Source of the DNA: Paenibacillus sp. Soil766
GTDB taxonomy: Bacteria > Bacillota > Bacilli > Paenibacillales > NBRC-103111
DNA length: 61,573 nucleotides
Direction: 5' to 3'
NCBI RefSeq assembly: GCF_001428105.1
Contig: NZ_LMSJ01000045.1
Span: 31,277 to 92,849, forward strand
Both the position numbers and the translations under genes were made by a program. The notes under the pieces were generated by a model that did no database searches, was not told the DNA's origin, and saw only the letters and a list, made by a program, of their open reading frames with translations. This document shows positions 35,063 to 45,400 of the stretch, one piece after another (positions within the stretch are counted from its first letter, which is position 1; each line of letters opens with the position of its first letter).

Positions 35063-36889
35063 TTGGAACTTCAAGTCTTAAATAGTCCTTTTAACCAAGA
35101 GCAAGTTGAATTGCTCAACCGCGTCCTACCAACGTTAACAGATTTGCAACGAATTTGGCTGAGTGGTTATTTAACTGCTGGGCAAGGTTCGACAACTTCT
35201 GCGACAGCTCCTGTTACTTCCGTACCAACGGCTGTAGCTAGTCAACCTGTCATTTCCAAAGAAGTTACCTTACTTTTCGGTTCTCAAACAGGGAATTCCC
35301 ATGGATTGGCCAAAAAGTTTGCAAAGAAGCTGGAAGAACAATCGTTCCAAGTAACGCTCTCTTCCATGAGTGACTTTAAACCGAATAATCTGAAAAAGGT
35401 TCAAAACCTGCTCTTGATCGTGAGCACTCACGGGGAAGGCGATGCGCCTGATAACGCGATCTCATTCTACGAATTCCTTCATAGTAAAAGAGCGCCTCAA
35501 TTAGAAGAACTTCGTTATTCCGTTCTTTCCTTGGGTGATACGTCATATGAATTCTTCTGCCAAACAGGAAAAGATTTTGATAAGCGTTTGCAAGAGCTTG
35601 GTGCAAAATCATTAACTGAACGCGTTGATTGCGATGTTGACTTTGATGAGCCGGCTGCGGCTTGGGTGTCTAGTGTTCTTAATGCTTTAAATGCGTCATC
35701 TGCTACAGCTTCCGTTGGTGGAGCAACAGCTTCGTCTGGAAGTGCTTCTTCCGCGGAGTCGGAATACTCCAGAACAAACCCGTTCCAAGCGGAAGTGCTT
35801 GAGAACTTGAACTTGAATGGCCGTGGCTCTGATCGTGAAACGCGCCATGTGGAAATTTCTTTAGAGGGTTCCAATTTACAATATGAACCAGGCGACAGCT
35901 TGGGTGTGTTCCCTGAGAATCATCCGCGTCTTGTCACAGAGTTGATCCAGGCGATGGATTGGAATGCAAGCACGCCGGTTGTTGTAAACAAAAATGGGGA
36001 AGAGCGTCCTTTGCAAGAAGCACTTACTCGTTATTATGAAATTACTACATTGACGAAACCTTTATTAGAACAAGTGGCAAAACTTGCTTCTAATGATAAA
36101 TTACATGCTTTAGTTGCTGCAGGAAATGAATCCGAATTGAAATCATACCTTGCAGGTCGAGACTTACTTGATTTGGTGCAAGACTTCTCCTTACAAGGTG
36201 TGTCTGCTAACCAATTCGTAGCTGTGCTCCGTAAACTGCCTGCACGCTTGTACTCGATTGCGAGCTCGTCCAAAGCATCACCGGATGAAGTGCACATCAC
36301 TGTACGTGCTGTTCGCTATGAAGCCAATGGACGCAACCGTTATGGCGTCTGCTCCGTTCACCTTGCAGAGCGCGCACTATCGGGCGCAGCATTGCCGGTA
36401 TACATTCAAAGCAACCCGAATTTCAAGTTGCCTGAGAATCCAGAAACGCCAATTATCATGATTGGACCTGGTACTGGTGTAGCGCCATTCCGTTCTTTCC
36501 TTGCTGAGAAAGAAGAGACGGGCGCAGATGGCAAAACGTGGTTATTCTATGGGGATCAACACTTCGCTACAGACTTCTTGTACCAAGTTGAATGGCAACG
36601 TTGGTTGAAAGATGGCGTTCTTACGAAATTAGACGTAGCCTTCTCCCGTGATACAGATCAAAAAGTATACGTACAGAACCGCATGCTAGAGAAGAGTCGC
36701 GAGGTTTATCAATGGCTGCAAGAAGGCGCCGTTGTGTATATTTGCGGAGACGAGAAGAAAATGGCTCACGATGTGAATGCTGCGCTGCTCACGATTCTTG
36801 AGCAAGAGGGCGGATTAAGCAATGAAGAAGCCGTGCAATACTTGGCTAACATGCAACAGCAAAAACGTTATCAACGGGATGTTTATTAA
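35063..36889 (+). CDS. cysJ: Assimilatory sulfite reductase, flavoprotein subunit
   Basis: A protein of about 608 residues that takes electrons from NADPH through FAD and FMN to the CysI hemoprotein, for reduction of sulfite to sulfide. The FMN-binding loop reads FGSQTGNSHGLA, the FAD site RLYSIASS, and the NADPH site IGPGTGVAPFRSF; it ends in the usual aromatic position (RDVY). TTG 35063 is chosen because AGGTGG lies 6 bases upstream and the protein then begins MELQVLNSPFNQEQ, as in the B. subtilis enzyme. An ATG at 34997 adds 22 codons unlike the family. Confidence 0.93.
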   Translation: MELQVLNSPFNQEQVELLNRVLPTLTDLQRIWLSGYLTAGQGSTTSATAPVTSVPTAVASQPVISKEVTLLFGSQTGNSHGLAKKFAKKLEEQSFQVTLSSMSDFKPNNLKKVQNLLLIVSTHGEGDAPDNAISFYEFLHSKRAPQLEELRYSVLSLGDTSYEFFCQTGKDFDKRLQELGAKSLTERVDCDVDFDEPAAAWVSSVLNALNASSATASVGGATASSGSASSAESEYSRTNPFQAEVLENLNLNGRGSDRETRHVEISLEGSNLQYEPGDSLGVFPENHPRLVTELIQAMDWNASTPVVVNKNGEERPLQEALTRYYEITTLTKPLLEQVAKLASNDKLHALVAAGNESELKSYLAGRDLLDLVQDFSLQGVSANQFVAVLRKLPARLYSIASSSKASPDEVHITVRAVRYEANGRNRYGVCSVHLAERALSGAALPVYIQSNPNFKLPENPETPIIMIGPGTGVAPFRSFLAEKEETGADGKTWLFYGDQHFATDFLYQVEWQRWLKDGVLTKLDVAFSRDTDQKVYVQNRMLEKSREVYQWLQEGAVVYICGDEKKMAHDVNAALLTILEQEGGLSNEEAVQYLANMQQQKRYQRDVY

Positions 36890-36927
36890 ACCGGGATCCC
36901 CGCGATCGCGAGAGGAGAAAGCTCAAG

Positions 36928-38649
36928 ATGTCAGAAAATAATTTGCTATCGAAAAATAGTGCGCCACATAGTGATGTAGAACATATTAAAATCCGCAGTA
37001 ACTATCTGCGCGGCAGTCTGGAAGAAACATTAGAAGATCGCATCACTGGTTCCATCCCTGAGGATGACAACCGTTTGATGAAATTCCATGGCAGTTACAT
37101 GCAAGATGACCGTGACCTACGTAATGAGCGGGCAAAGCAGAAGCTAGAGCCTGCGTATCAGTTCATGCTGCGCGTTCGTGCAGCAGGCGGGATTGTAACC
37201 TCTGACCAATGGTTGATGATGGATCGTGTTGCACAGAAGTATGCGAATGGGACTATTCGTCTTACAACGCGCCAATCCTTCCAGTTGCATGGTGTGATTA
37301 AATGGAACATGAAGAAAACGATTCAAGAAGTTAACGCATCCATGCTTAGTACGCTAGCTGCATGCGGCGACGTGAATCGTAACGTAATGTGTAACCCGAA
37401 TCCATACCAATCCGAAGTTCATGGCGAGGTCTATGAGTGGGCGAATCGCATTTCGAACCACTTGGACCCGCGTACGAGAGCTTATCATGAGATTTGGCTG
37501 GATGGCGAGAAATTGATCGATAGCCGCGACGGAGAAGAGCAAGAGCCGATCTACGGACACGTGTATTTGCCGCGTAAGTTCAAAATCGGAATCGCAGTTC
37601 CACCTTCCAACGATGTAGACGTCTACTCGCAGGATCTTGGCTACATCGCGGTTATTGAAGAAGGCCGTTTGGTGGGCTTTAACGTATCCGTCGGTGGCGG
37701 TATGGGGATGTCTCACGGTGATGTCAAGACGTATCCGCAGGTTGGTCAAGTAATCGGCTTCATTAAGCCGGAGCAGGCTGTTGATCTAGCTGAGAAAACA
37801 GTTATGATCCAACGCGATTACGGTGATCGTTCTGTTCGTAAACATGCTCGTTTCAAATACACAATCGACGATCGCGGTATTGAGTGGTTCGTGAATGAAC
37901 TACAAACGCGTCTAGGTTGGAACCTTGAGCCAGCTCGTTCCTTCCATTTCGAATCCAATGGAGATCGTTATGGTTGGGTGAAGGGCAGCAATGGCAAATG
38001 GCATTTCACGATGTTCATTCAGAATGGTCGCGTGATGGATGATGGAGACTATCGTCTGATGACAGGTCTTCGTGAAATTGCTAAGATCCACAGTGGCGAT
38101 TTCCGTCTCACGTCGAATCAGAACTTAATCATCGGCAACGTGAGTGCTCAGAAAAAGAAGAAAATCGAAGAGCTGATCAAAGATCACGGCATTACGGATG
38201 GTCTACACTACTCCGCATTGCGTAGAAATTCGATGGCGTGTGTTGCGTTCCCGACTTGTGGACTCGCGATGGCGGAATCGGAACGTTATCTGCCTTCTTT
38301 GATTACAAAAGTAGAATCAATTCTTGAAGGTGTTGGCCTTCGTGAGCAAGAAATTACGATTCGGATGACAGGTTGCCCGAATGGTTGCGCGCGTCCTATG
38401 CTTGCAGAACTTGCGTTTATTGGTAAGGCTGCAGGTAAGTACAACATGTACCTTGGTGGCGGATTCGCAGGAAACCGCTTGAATAAATTGTACAAAGAAA
38501 ACATTGGTGAATCCGAGATTCTGGATTCCTTGCAAACGATCATCCCTCATTACGCCAAAGAGCGTCAAGGTGAAGAACACTTCGGTGACTTCGTCATTCG
38601 CGCTGGGTATGTGAAGGAAGTCCGTTCGGGTCAAGATTTCCACGCTTAA
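36928..38649 (+). CDS. cysI: Assimilatory sulfite reductase, hemoprotein subunit
   Basis: A 573-residue siroheme and [4Fe-4S] enzyme that catalyses the six-electron reduction of sulfite. The cluster-binding cysteines appear in CVAFPTCGLAMAE and MTGCPNGCARP, and the substrate-binding region contains ACGDVNRNVMC. GAGAGGAG precedes ATG 36928, 38 bases after cysJ, so the two form one operon. Its own terminator follows. No other sulfate-assimilation gene is present in the window. Confidence 0.95.
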   Translation: MSENNLLSKNSAPHSDVEHIKIRSNYLRGSLEETLEDRITGSIPEDDNRLMKFHGSYMQDDRDLRNERAKQKLEPAYQFMLRVRAAGGIVTSDQWLMMDRVAQKYANGTIRLTTRQSFQLHGVIKWNMKKTIQEVNASMLSTLAACGDVNRNVMCNPNPYQSEVHGEVYEWANRISNHLDPRTRAYHEIWLDGEKLIDSRDGEEQEPIYGHVYLPRKFKIGIAVPPSNDVDVYSQDLGYIAVIEEGRLVGFNVSVGGGMGMSHGDVKTYPQVGQVIGFIKPEQAVDLAEKTVMIQRDYGDRSVRKHARFKYTIDDRGIEWFVNELQTRLGWNLEPARSFHFESNGDRYGWVKGSNGKWHFTMFIQNGRVMDDGDYRLMTGLREIAKIHSGDFRLTSNQNLIIGNVSAQKKKKIEELIKDHGITDGLHYSALRRNSMACVAFPTCGLAMAESERYLPSLITKVESILEGVGLREQEITIRMTGCPNGCARPMLAELAFIGKAAGKYNMYLGGGFAGNRLNKLYKENIGESEILDSLQTIIPHYAKERQGEEHFGDFVIRAGYVKEVRSGQDFHA

Positions 38650-38659
38650 CATGAAAAAG

Positions 38660-38697
38660 AGCAGTTTGAGTCGTTCGCGACTTGAACTGCTTTTTTT
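38660..38697 (+). terminator. Terminator of cysJI
   Basis: AGCAGTT and AGTCG pair with CGACT and AACTGCT around a TTCG tetraloop, followed by seven T. Confidence 0.92.
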
Positions 38698-38778
38698 GTG
38701 ACACGGCGGAACTTCCGGGAAATAGATGGAAAATATCCATATATTCCCTTTAATTTCTCGTTAAAAATGAAATAACTG

Positions 38779-38848
38779 GAAAAACCCCAGCTTATTCTCG
38801 GGTTTCTGTTGGTTTCGCAAGAAATGACCGATAATAGCTGGAGTTTTT
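38779..38848 (-). terminator. Inverted repeat, probable terminator of PASTA gene
   Basis: AAAACCCCAGCT and TCGG on one side face CCGA and AGCTGGAGTTTTT on the other, with a 26-base loop region. Read on the minus strand it ends in a T-run about 120 bases beyond the PASTA-protein stop, so it probably terminates that gene. It is imperfect in the middle. Confidence 0.55.
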
Positions 38849-38967
38849 ACATCTAAATTTAGAATACGCGGATTTACATGAAATTAGCTGTATGTTTTCC
38901 AGTTAAAGCGCGCCTGGAGATTGGTATTTACACCTGTCACCGCTGACGTATTCCCTAACCTAACTCT

Positions 38968-40155
38968 TCACTGTGCTCCCTTGCTCACCCAAAACGTTAC
39001 ATTATCCCCGACCAAACCTTTCGTTCCTGCTTTCGGTTCCTGTTTCGTTATTGTGCCTTTGGTCTGTGTACTTGTTTCAATGAAGAAGTTGTAGTGGAGT
39101 CCCGCATCTAGCATCAGTTGATGCGCATCCTCTTGCGTCTTTCCTACCAGATCAGGTACGACAGTTTCCTCGGAGGCTTCATTCATGCTCGTTAGCTTAG
39201 CGTTTGGTGTGGAGCTGGGACTGACGGTTGCGATTGGCGTACTAGTAGGTGTCGGAGAGATGATGACGACCGTTTGGACAACCTTTGGCTCTGGCCACAG
39301 ATACCACACGGAAATAGTGCCTATCACGAGAGCAGAAACGGCGCCAAGCGCAATCAGTTTAGCCGAACGACTAGAACGGGTATCTCCCTCATATGGTGCA
39401 GTTGGCAGTACTTCGGGTGACTCTTCAGGGATCGGCTCAACCTGTTTAATGCTTTTGTTGCTAGGGACAGTAGGCGGTAAGCTCCGCAATCCGAAAACGA
39501 GCGAAGAGAGCGAGGATTGCCCATGACAAATAAATTTGATGAGGCGAATCAAAGCTAATTTTTGATCTGTTGTCGCGCTTGGAATCGAAGCACGCTCCAG
39601 ACTCGTATGCATGACCTCGAATGCATCGGAAATTGTTTCGCTCCCTGTGAGCAGCTGAATCATTAAGCGGCAAAGGCCAACGGCACCTTGCTCTTGATGC
39701 TCATCTTCTTCCCAGTAGTTGATGACCGAAAGTTTATTCTGATCAGTTAACCATAGGTTATCTGGGCGTACGGAAAAACCTGTTATCTTGTCTTCCATAG
39801 CATCCAACAGAGAAACACCTAAGTCGCTTATAATCGCAACAACGGCGGCATAGGTCCATTTGCGTTTGAACATGGTATGGGCAAACAGTGAACCGCTTTT
39901 TGCTTGTAAAATAATGGTGACGGCATCCTCGGCGATTGATGTATCCAACATGTGATGAAAGCCGTCGTGAATAAACGCGGCTTTATCCTGAAGTGAGCTT
40001 ATGTAATCGACACCAAGTTGATTGTGACGAAGCGCTTTACGATAAAGTAAAACTTTGCGAGTCAGAAATACATCATCACCATAATGGAGAGTTCCATGAG
40101 GGAAAGAGACGATTTGTGTACTTGGCACGTATCGTGTACCTATTCGATCGGGCAT
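38968..40155 (-). CDS. Membrane-anchored PASTA protein with pseudokinase domain
   Basis: About 395 residues. The N-terminal 230 residues have the shape of a protein kinase: the catalytic-loop position reads GFSVRPDNLWL, matching HRDIKPENILL of active kinases but without the HRD aspartate, and the DFG position reads NYW. A transmembrane helix follows (ALGAVSALVIGTISVWYLW), then a Ser/Thr/Pro-rich linker and one PASTA domain (VVPDLVGKTQEDAHQLMLDAG). PASTA domains bind muropeptides or beta-lactams in PrkC-type kinases. ATG 40155 follows AGAGAGG at a slightly long spacing; the longer frame to 40434 lacks similarity. It faces the oxidoreductase/hybrid kinase genes. Confidence 0.75.
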   Translation of the reverse strand: MPDRIGTRYVPSTQIVSFPHGTLHYGDDVFLTRKVLLYRKALRHNQLGVDYISSLQDKAAFIHDGFHHMLDTSIAEDAVTIILQAKSGSLFAHTMFKRKWTYAAVVAIISDLGVSLLDAMEDKITGFSVRPDNLWLTDQNKLSVINYWEEDEHQEQGAVGLCRLMIQLLTGSETISDAFEVMHTSLERASIPSATTDQKLALIRLIKFICHGQSSLSSLVFGLRSLPPTVPSNKSIKQVEPIPEESPEVLPTAPYEGDTRSSRSAKLIALGAVSALVIGTISVWYLWPEPKVVQTVVIISPTPTSTPIATVSPSSTPNAKLTSMNEASEETVVPDLVGKTQEDAHQLMLDAGLHYNFFIETSTQTKGTITKQEPKAGTKGLVGDNVTFWVSKGAQ

Positions 40156-40765
40156 GGAATAACCATCCTCTCTGGCGTGTATGATTGGTTTTCTTTTTAT
40201 TATAAAGGATTCGAAGGCGGATAGGAATTTAGGAGTACTCGTTATAAAAAATAAGTTGATCAAGTGAAAAAAATGTGGAATTTTATCATTATAGTTCGAA
40301 TTACCTGCGCATTTATAAGTCAATGTAAGATGGATCCATAATCGAGTTATGCGTTCATGAGACCAGCTGCGCAAAGTATGAGGGAGCAAAATGGAAGACA
40401 TCATGGATATTCGTTCAATGGGAATTGTTGTCAACTGACACTGTCTTTGGATTCTAAGGAAAACACGTGTGCTTTCCTATACTTTACTGTACATCTTTTT
40501 ACTGTATTTTGGAATAATCTTTATTAAATTTGAGCGGAAAGTACCTATCACTAAGGGAGATAGCGATCAGGATTCTTGGAAAGCAATATTATGCATTGCC
40601 TCATTTTCAATTAGATTAATAGATACATCAATAACCTTTCTCGCTTTCATGCGCACCACTAGAATGATTTTGTTTTACTAGGATTCTTCTATGCTTCAAA
40701 TGACCTAAATGATATGATAGGAAGATCAGAATAATTTACAAAAAACGCCAAAACGAGGGGGATTT
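40156..40765. promoter_or_regulatory. 610-base divergent intergenic region
   Basis: No well-supported gene. A 70-codon open frame (40469-40681) with hydrophobic content has no good ribosome binding site. A 22-base near-palindrome at 40457-40478 (AGGAAA ... TTTCCT with a CACGTG core) looks like an operator. Near 40710 TATGAT could be the -10 of the oxidoreductase operon, about 50 bases before its start. Confidence 0.4.
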
Positions 40766-42412
40766 ATGTTGAAGAAGGTCGCAATTTTAGGTGGCGGAGT
40801 CGCGGGTCTGAGTGCTGCTCACGAACTTATTGTAAGAGGATATGAGGTGTCTGTTTACGAATTTAAGCAAATACCTGGTGGGAAAGCCAGAAGTATGCCG
40901 TTTGTCGGCAGTGGAACTGGTGGACGGAAGGATTTGCCTGGGGAGCACGGATTTCGATTATTTCCACGATTCTATCGTCATGTGGTTGACACCTTGAAGC
41001 GAATACCCTACGAGAATGGATCGGTTTACGATAATTTAACAGAAGTCACCCGACTAGACATTGCGACCTATAACGCACCGTTATTGCCTTTACTAGCCAA
41101 AATAGAATTTAGCTTAGACAATTTGCTAGTATTGATTAAAGATCTATTTGATAATGATTTAGGACTTACGATTGATGATATGGAGCAATATGGTCGTAAG
41201 CTGTGGCAGATTATGACTAGCTGCGACGAACGCATTCGAGAGGAATATAATTTAATCGATTGGTGGGAGTTTATCGAAGCTGAGCAGCAATCGCCTGCAT
41301 TTCAGAAAATTTTTGCTGGTTTCACGAAAACGCTCGTTGCTTGCCAATCCAAGATTGCGAATACACAAACGGTAGGACCCGTGGCTGTTCAGATGACTTT
41401 AGATATTACAACGCCAGGTACGAGTTTTGTAAGACTGTTGAACGGTCCAACGAATGATAAGTGGATCTACCCGTGGTTAACTTTTCTTCAAGATCAAGGT
41501 CTGAATTATTATTTGGGTGCAAGCGTAGAAAGAATTAATTGCATAGAAGGTCAAATTCGCAGTGCATCGATTTCTATGAATGGAGAAAAATTCGATATTG
41601 AAGCGGATTACTATATCGCAGCATTCCCTGTTGAGGTGATGGGGAAAATGATAACAGATACGATGTTAGAGGTAGACCCCTCACTACAAGGTGTGCAGAG
41701 GCTCGTTGACTCCGTTGCGTGGATGAACGGCATCCAGTATTACTTACGTGAGGATGTTCCGATTACACATGGGCATGTGATTTACTTGGATGCCCCTTGG
41801 TCCCTAACTTCGGTTTCACAGAAGCAATTTTGGCCGGAAGTAAATCTGAGTGAATATGGCGATGGAACGGTGAAAGGCATCTTGTCCGTTGATATTTCGG
41901 ATTGGGATACGCCTGGCATCCTGTTTGGCAAAACGGCGAAGCACTGTACAGCGGATGAAATTAAAGCCGAGGTATGGGCTCAAATGAAGTTGAGTTTGAA
42001 TGTTGACGGGGCTGTGATTTTGGAGGATTCCGTACTCCACTCTTGGTTCTTGGATACGGATATTCAATTCGACAATCCCGAGCATGCGTGCACCAACATG
42101 GAGCCATTGCTCATTAATCGTGTAGGGACTTGGGATGATCGTCCAGAAGCTTTTACCGGCATACCGAATCTGTTCTTAGCCGCAGATTATGTTCGTACCA
42201 ATACGAATCTAGCGACTATGGAAGGTGCGAATGAGGCGGCACGCAGGGCGGTCAATGCAATATTGGCACGTGATGGGTCTGAGGAAGAGCCTTGTAAGAT
42301 TTGGGAGATGTACACCTTCGAATTGGGTCATATTGATGTGTTGAAGTTGTATCATATTCACGATAAAAGACGTTTGGACAAGGGGTTGCCTTGGGATGGA
42401 AAGATGCTCTAA
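40766..42412 (+). CDS. FAD-dependent amine-oxidase/phytoene-desaturase-like oxidoreductase
   Basis: A 548-residue flavoprotein. The N-terminal dinucleotide fold reads ILGGGVAGLSAAHELIVRG, and is followed by the flavin-monoamine-oxidase region ending PGGKARS. A typical motif of a subgroup related to carotenoid desaturases and hydroxysqualene dehydroxylases, DLPGEHGFRLFPRFYRH, lies near residues 55-72. The C-terminal FAD contact reads LFLAADYVRTNTNLATMEGANEAARRAV. The substrate is unknown; there are no carotenoid or hopanoid genes next to it. GAGGGGG precedes ATG 40766. The hybrid kinase gene follows after 38 bases, so the two are probably co-expressed. Confidence 0.8.
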   Translation: MLKKVAILGGGVAGLSAAHELIVRGYEVSVYEFKQIPGGKARSMPFVGSGTGGRKDLPGEHGFRLFPRFYRHVVDTLKRIPYENGSVYDNLTEVTRLDIATYNAPLLPLLAKIEFSLDNLLVLIKDLFDNDLGLTIDDMEQYGRKLWQIMTSCDERIREEYNLIDWWEFIEAEQQSPAFQKIFAGFTKTLVACQSKIANTQTVGPVAVQMTLDITTPGTSFVRLLNGPTNDKWIYPWLTFLQDQGLNYYLGASVERINCIEGQIRSASISMNGEKFDIEADYYIAAFPVEVMGKMITDTMLEVDPSLQGVQRLVDSVAWMNGIQYYLREDVPITHGHVIYLDAPWSLTSVSQKQFWPEVNLSEYGDGTVKGILSVDISDWDTPGILFGKTAKHCTADEIKAEVWAQMKLSLNVDGAVILEDSVLHSWFLDTDIQFDNPEHACTNMEPLLINRVGTWDDRPEAFTGIPNLFLAADYVRTNTNLATMEGANEAARRAVNAILARDGSEEEPCKIWEMYTFELGHIDVLKLYHIHDKRRLDKGLPWDGKML

Positions 42413-42450
42413 CTCTAGTTGCTAGCAGCGAGACTTACTAGGAGGATATT

Positions 42451-45400
42451 ATGTTAATTTTACCGGAGTATGAGATCATCAGACAAATCTATCATGGCGA
42501 GCGGCATCTATTATACCGTGCAGTTCACAAGCCAACGGGCGAGAAAGTGATCATTAAGACGTTGAGCTCCGATTACCCAGTCGCTGCGGATATCGCTAGG
42601 TTAAAGCGTGAGTATGAAATTGGGAAAATATTGGAAATGCCTGGTATCGTTAAGCCGCTTTCCTTACCCAAGTACCACAATAGTGTGGCATTAGTGATGG
42701 AGGACTTTGAAGGGGAAACCCTATCGACGTATTTTCCATTGTTTCAGCAATCGATTCATGCGTTTCTACAGGCAGCTATCCAACTGGCCAAAATCGTTGG
42801 CGAGGTTCATCAACTCTACATCATACATAAGGATATTAAACCTAGTAATATTATTATGAATCGGCAGAAACAAATTATGAAACTGGGGGATTTCAGTATT
42901 TCCTCGTTCATGAGGGAGCGTCAGGAGATGCTGGAGCCGTTATTGCTGGAAGGGACGCTTAGTTATATGTCCCCTGAGCAGACGGGGCGAATGAACCGGA
43001 TCATTGACTATCGTACGGATTATTACTCGCTTGGCGTCACCTTGTATGAAATGATCACGGGGCGCCTTCCATTTCAATCAGAAGATCCATTAGAGCTGCT
43101 GCATGGACACTTTGCCGTCACGCCAATCTCCCCAGATAGCTTAAGAATAGGCATCCCTAAGCCATTGTCTGCAATCATTATGAAATTGCTTTCCAAGGAT
43201 GCGGAAGATCGCTACCAGAGTGCATATGGGATCATTCAAGATCTTGAGCAAGTAATGGTATGGGTAAACTCCGGTGAGGATATGTCCTCTTTTACAGTAG
43301 GTCGCTATGATATGACGGATAAGTTTCAAATCCCGCAACGCTTGTATGGCCGATCCGAAGAAATCAATAAGCTGTTACACGTATATACGAATGCGGTAAA
43401 TGGCTCGTTAGAAGCGGTGTGGGTTACTGGGGAATCTGGATATGGAAAAACTTTTCTCATCGCGGAAACGATGAAGACGATTATGAAGGATGAAGGCTGG
43501 TTCTTATCGGGTCGCTTCGAACCGAATAAACATCATGTCTCTTATCATGCGATTGCCAAAGCATTGCGCGAGCTTGTTCGGCAACTTCTGACAGGCAAGG
43601 ATGATCAGCTAGCAGAATACCGAGTACGATTGCTAAAGGTTCTGGGGACAAGTGGCAAAGTATTAATCGATCTAGTACCTGAACTTGAGCTTCTGATTGG
43701 TAATCAGCCAGTTGTGAAGTCGTTGCCTCCGCAAGAAACGCAGAATCGCCTACACTTTTTAATGCAACAACTGTTGCTGACTTTTTGTGCGAAGGGTCGA
43801 CCTATTGTCTTGTTTTTAGATGATTTGCAGTGGGCAGATTCAGCGTCCATGCAGGTGTTGGATCTGCTTTTGAATGATGCACAATTGAAATATTTCTTGT
43901 TCATTGGCTCTTATCGCAGTGAATATGAAAAGAACAGTTTGTCGTCTATACATGTTCAACTCCAAGATAAATTACCTGCGTATCTGGTTGAGGATCGCAT
44001 TGTATTAAAAGCTCTTGATCAACAAGATATTGAGCATTTAATTGCAGAATCGCTCAAAACGGAGTTGAGTCAAGTCGCAGAATTGGCACAACTCGTCATA
44101 AATAATACCGGTGGCAATCCTTTTTTTGTTAAACAATTTCTTAGTGCGCTGCATGAGCAAGAATTGCTACATTTTAATTATGAAATGAATAGTTGGCAAT
44201 GGGATATGAACGAGATTCAAAAGCTTAGAATTACAGATAATTTAATGTTTCTTCTCGCTGAAAAGCTGGAGCGAATGCCCGCGAGAACGCAACATGTGAT
44301 GCGATTAGCTTCTTGTCTAGGCTCTTCTTTCGACTTGGAGGCATTAGGGATTAGTATGGGAACGTCATTCGTTGACGTGTTGCATGAACTTGAAGGGGCT
44401 ATACAGAATGGATTGATTATCCCGGTTGGCATGGACTATAAATTTTATCAAGAGTCCATGGGGAAATCCGTCGCGCGTAACATCCAGTTCATGTTTGTGC
44501 ATGACTCCATTCAAGAAGCTATTTATGGCTCTATTGATGAGGCTAAGCTTGCGGAGATGCATCGCAACATCGCTCAGAAACTACACACGGAATTAGAGGA
44601 AGAAGAAATTGGGTTGAGGCTATTTGAAATTGTCAATCATTTGAACATTGGTTCGGTTTTGATTACTGAACATCCAGCTTATTTACAGCTTCTCGACTAC
44701 AATGTTTGCGCAGGTCGTAAGGCAAAATCCTCGAATGCATACCGCCCGGCGCTTCAATATTACAATAAATCATTGGATGTATTGCAACAGATCAAGGGCA
44801 TGGAATTAGATGGGTTGAGCTATTCCATCCGTCTGGAGAAGTCAGAGGTACTTTATTTAAATGGGCAAGCGGACGAAGCGGAGGCTTCTTATGAGCAGTT
44901 ACTGCTAGAGGCAAAAACCGTGGAACAAAAACTAGAGCTTTATAACTTGCAGGTGGTGTTATACACGAATGTTGGCAAGCAGCATCAGAGTGTCAAGCTA
45001 GGCTTGAAAGCATTGGCGGAGCAAGGGATTCGGATACCGGAAGTGCCGCAAAGCGCAAGTATTTTCGTGGCTTACTTAGATGTGAAACGGAAGATAGGAC
45101 TGAGAAATACCTTGCAACTCTATGATTTGCCCATCATGGAAGATGACTATCGCACTAAATTAATGAACCTCATGATGAGTGTCGCCATTTCAGCTTATTT
45201 CGTGAATACGAACTTATTTGTACTTTTCATGCTAAACATGACTAAGCTTGCTCTGAAATTCGGTAATTCACCGGCTATGGCATATGTGTATGGCTCGTAT
45301 GGCTTAATACTGGGCTCGGGGTTCGGGGATTATCAACGAGGCTATCAATATGGACAACTTGGTAATCGAATGAATGAGCGATTTCAGTCTCATCAATTCC

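Noticed and set aside
40469..40681. 70-codon hydrophobic frame between the pseudokinase and oxidoreductase genes
   Set aside because: The GTG start lies inside a near-palindrome and has no clear ribosome binding site; it could be chance in AT-rich DNA.
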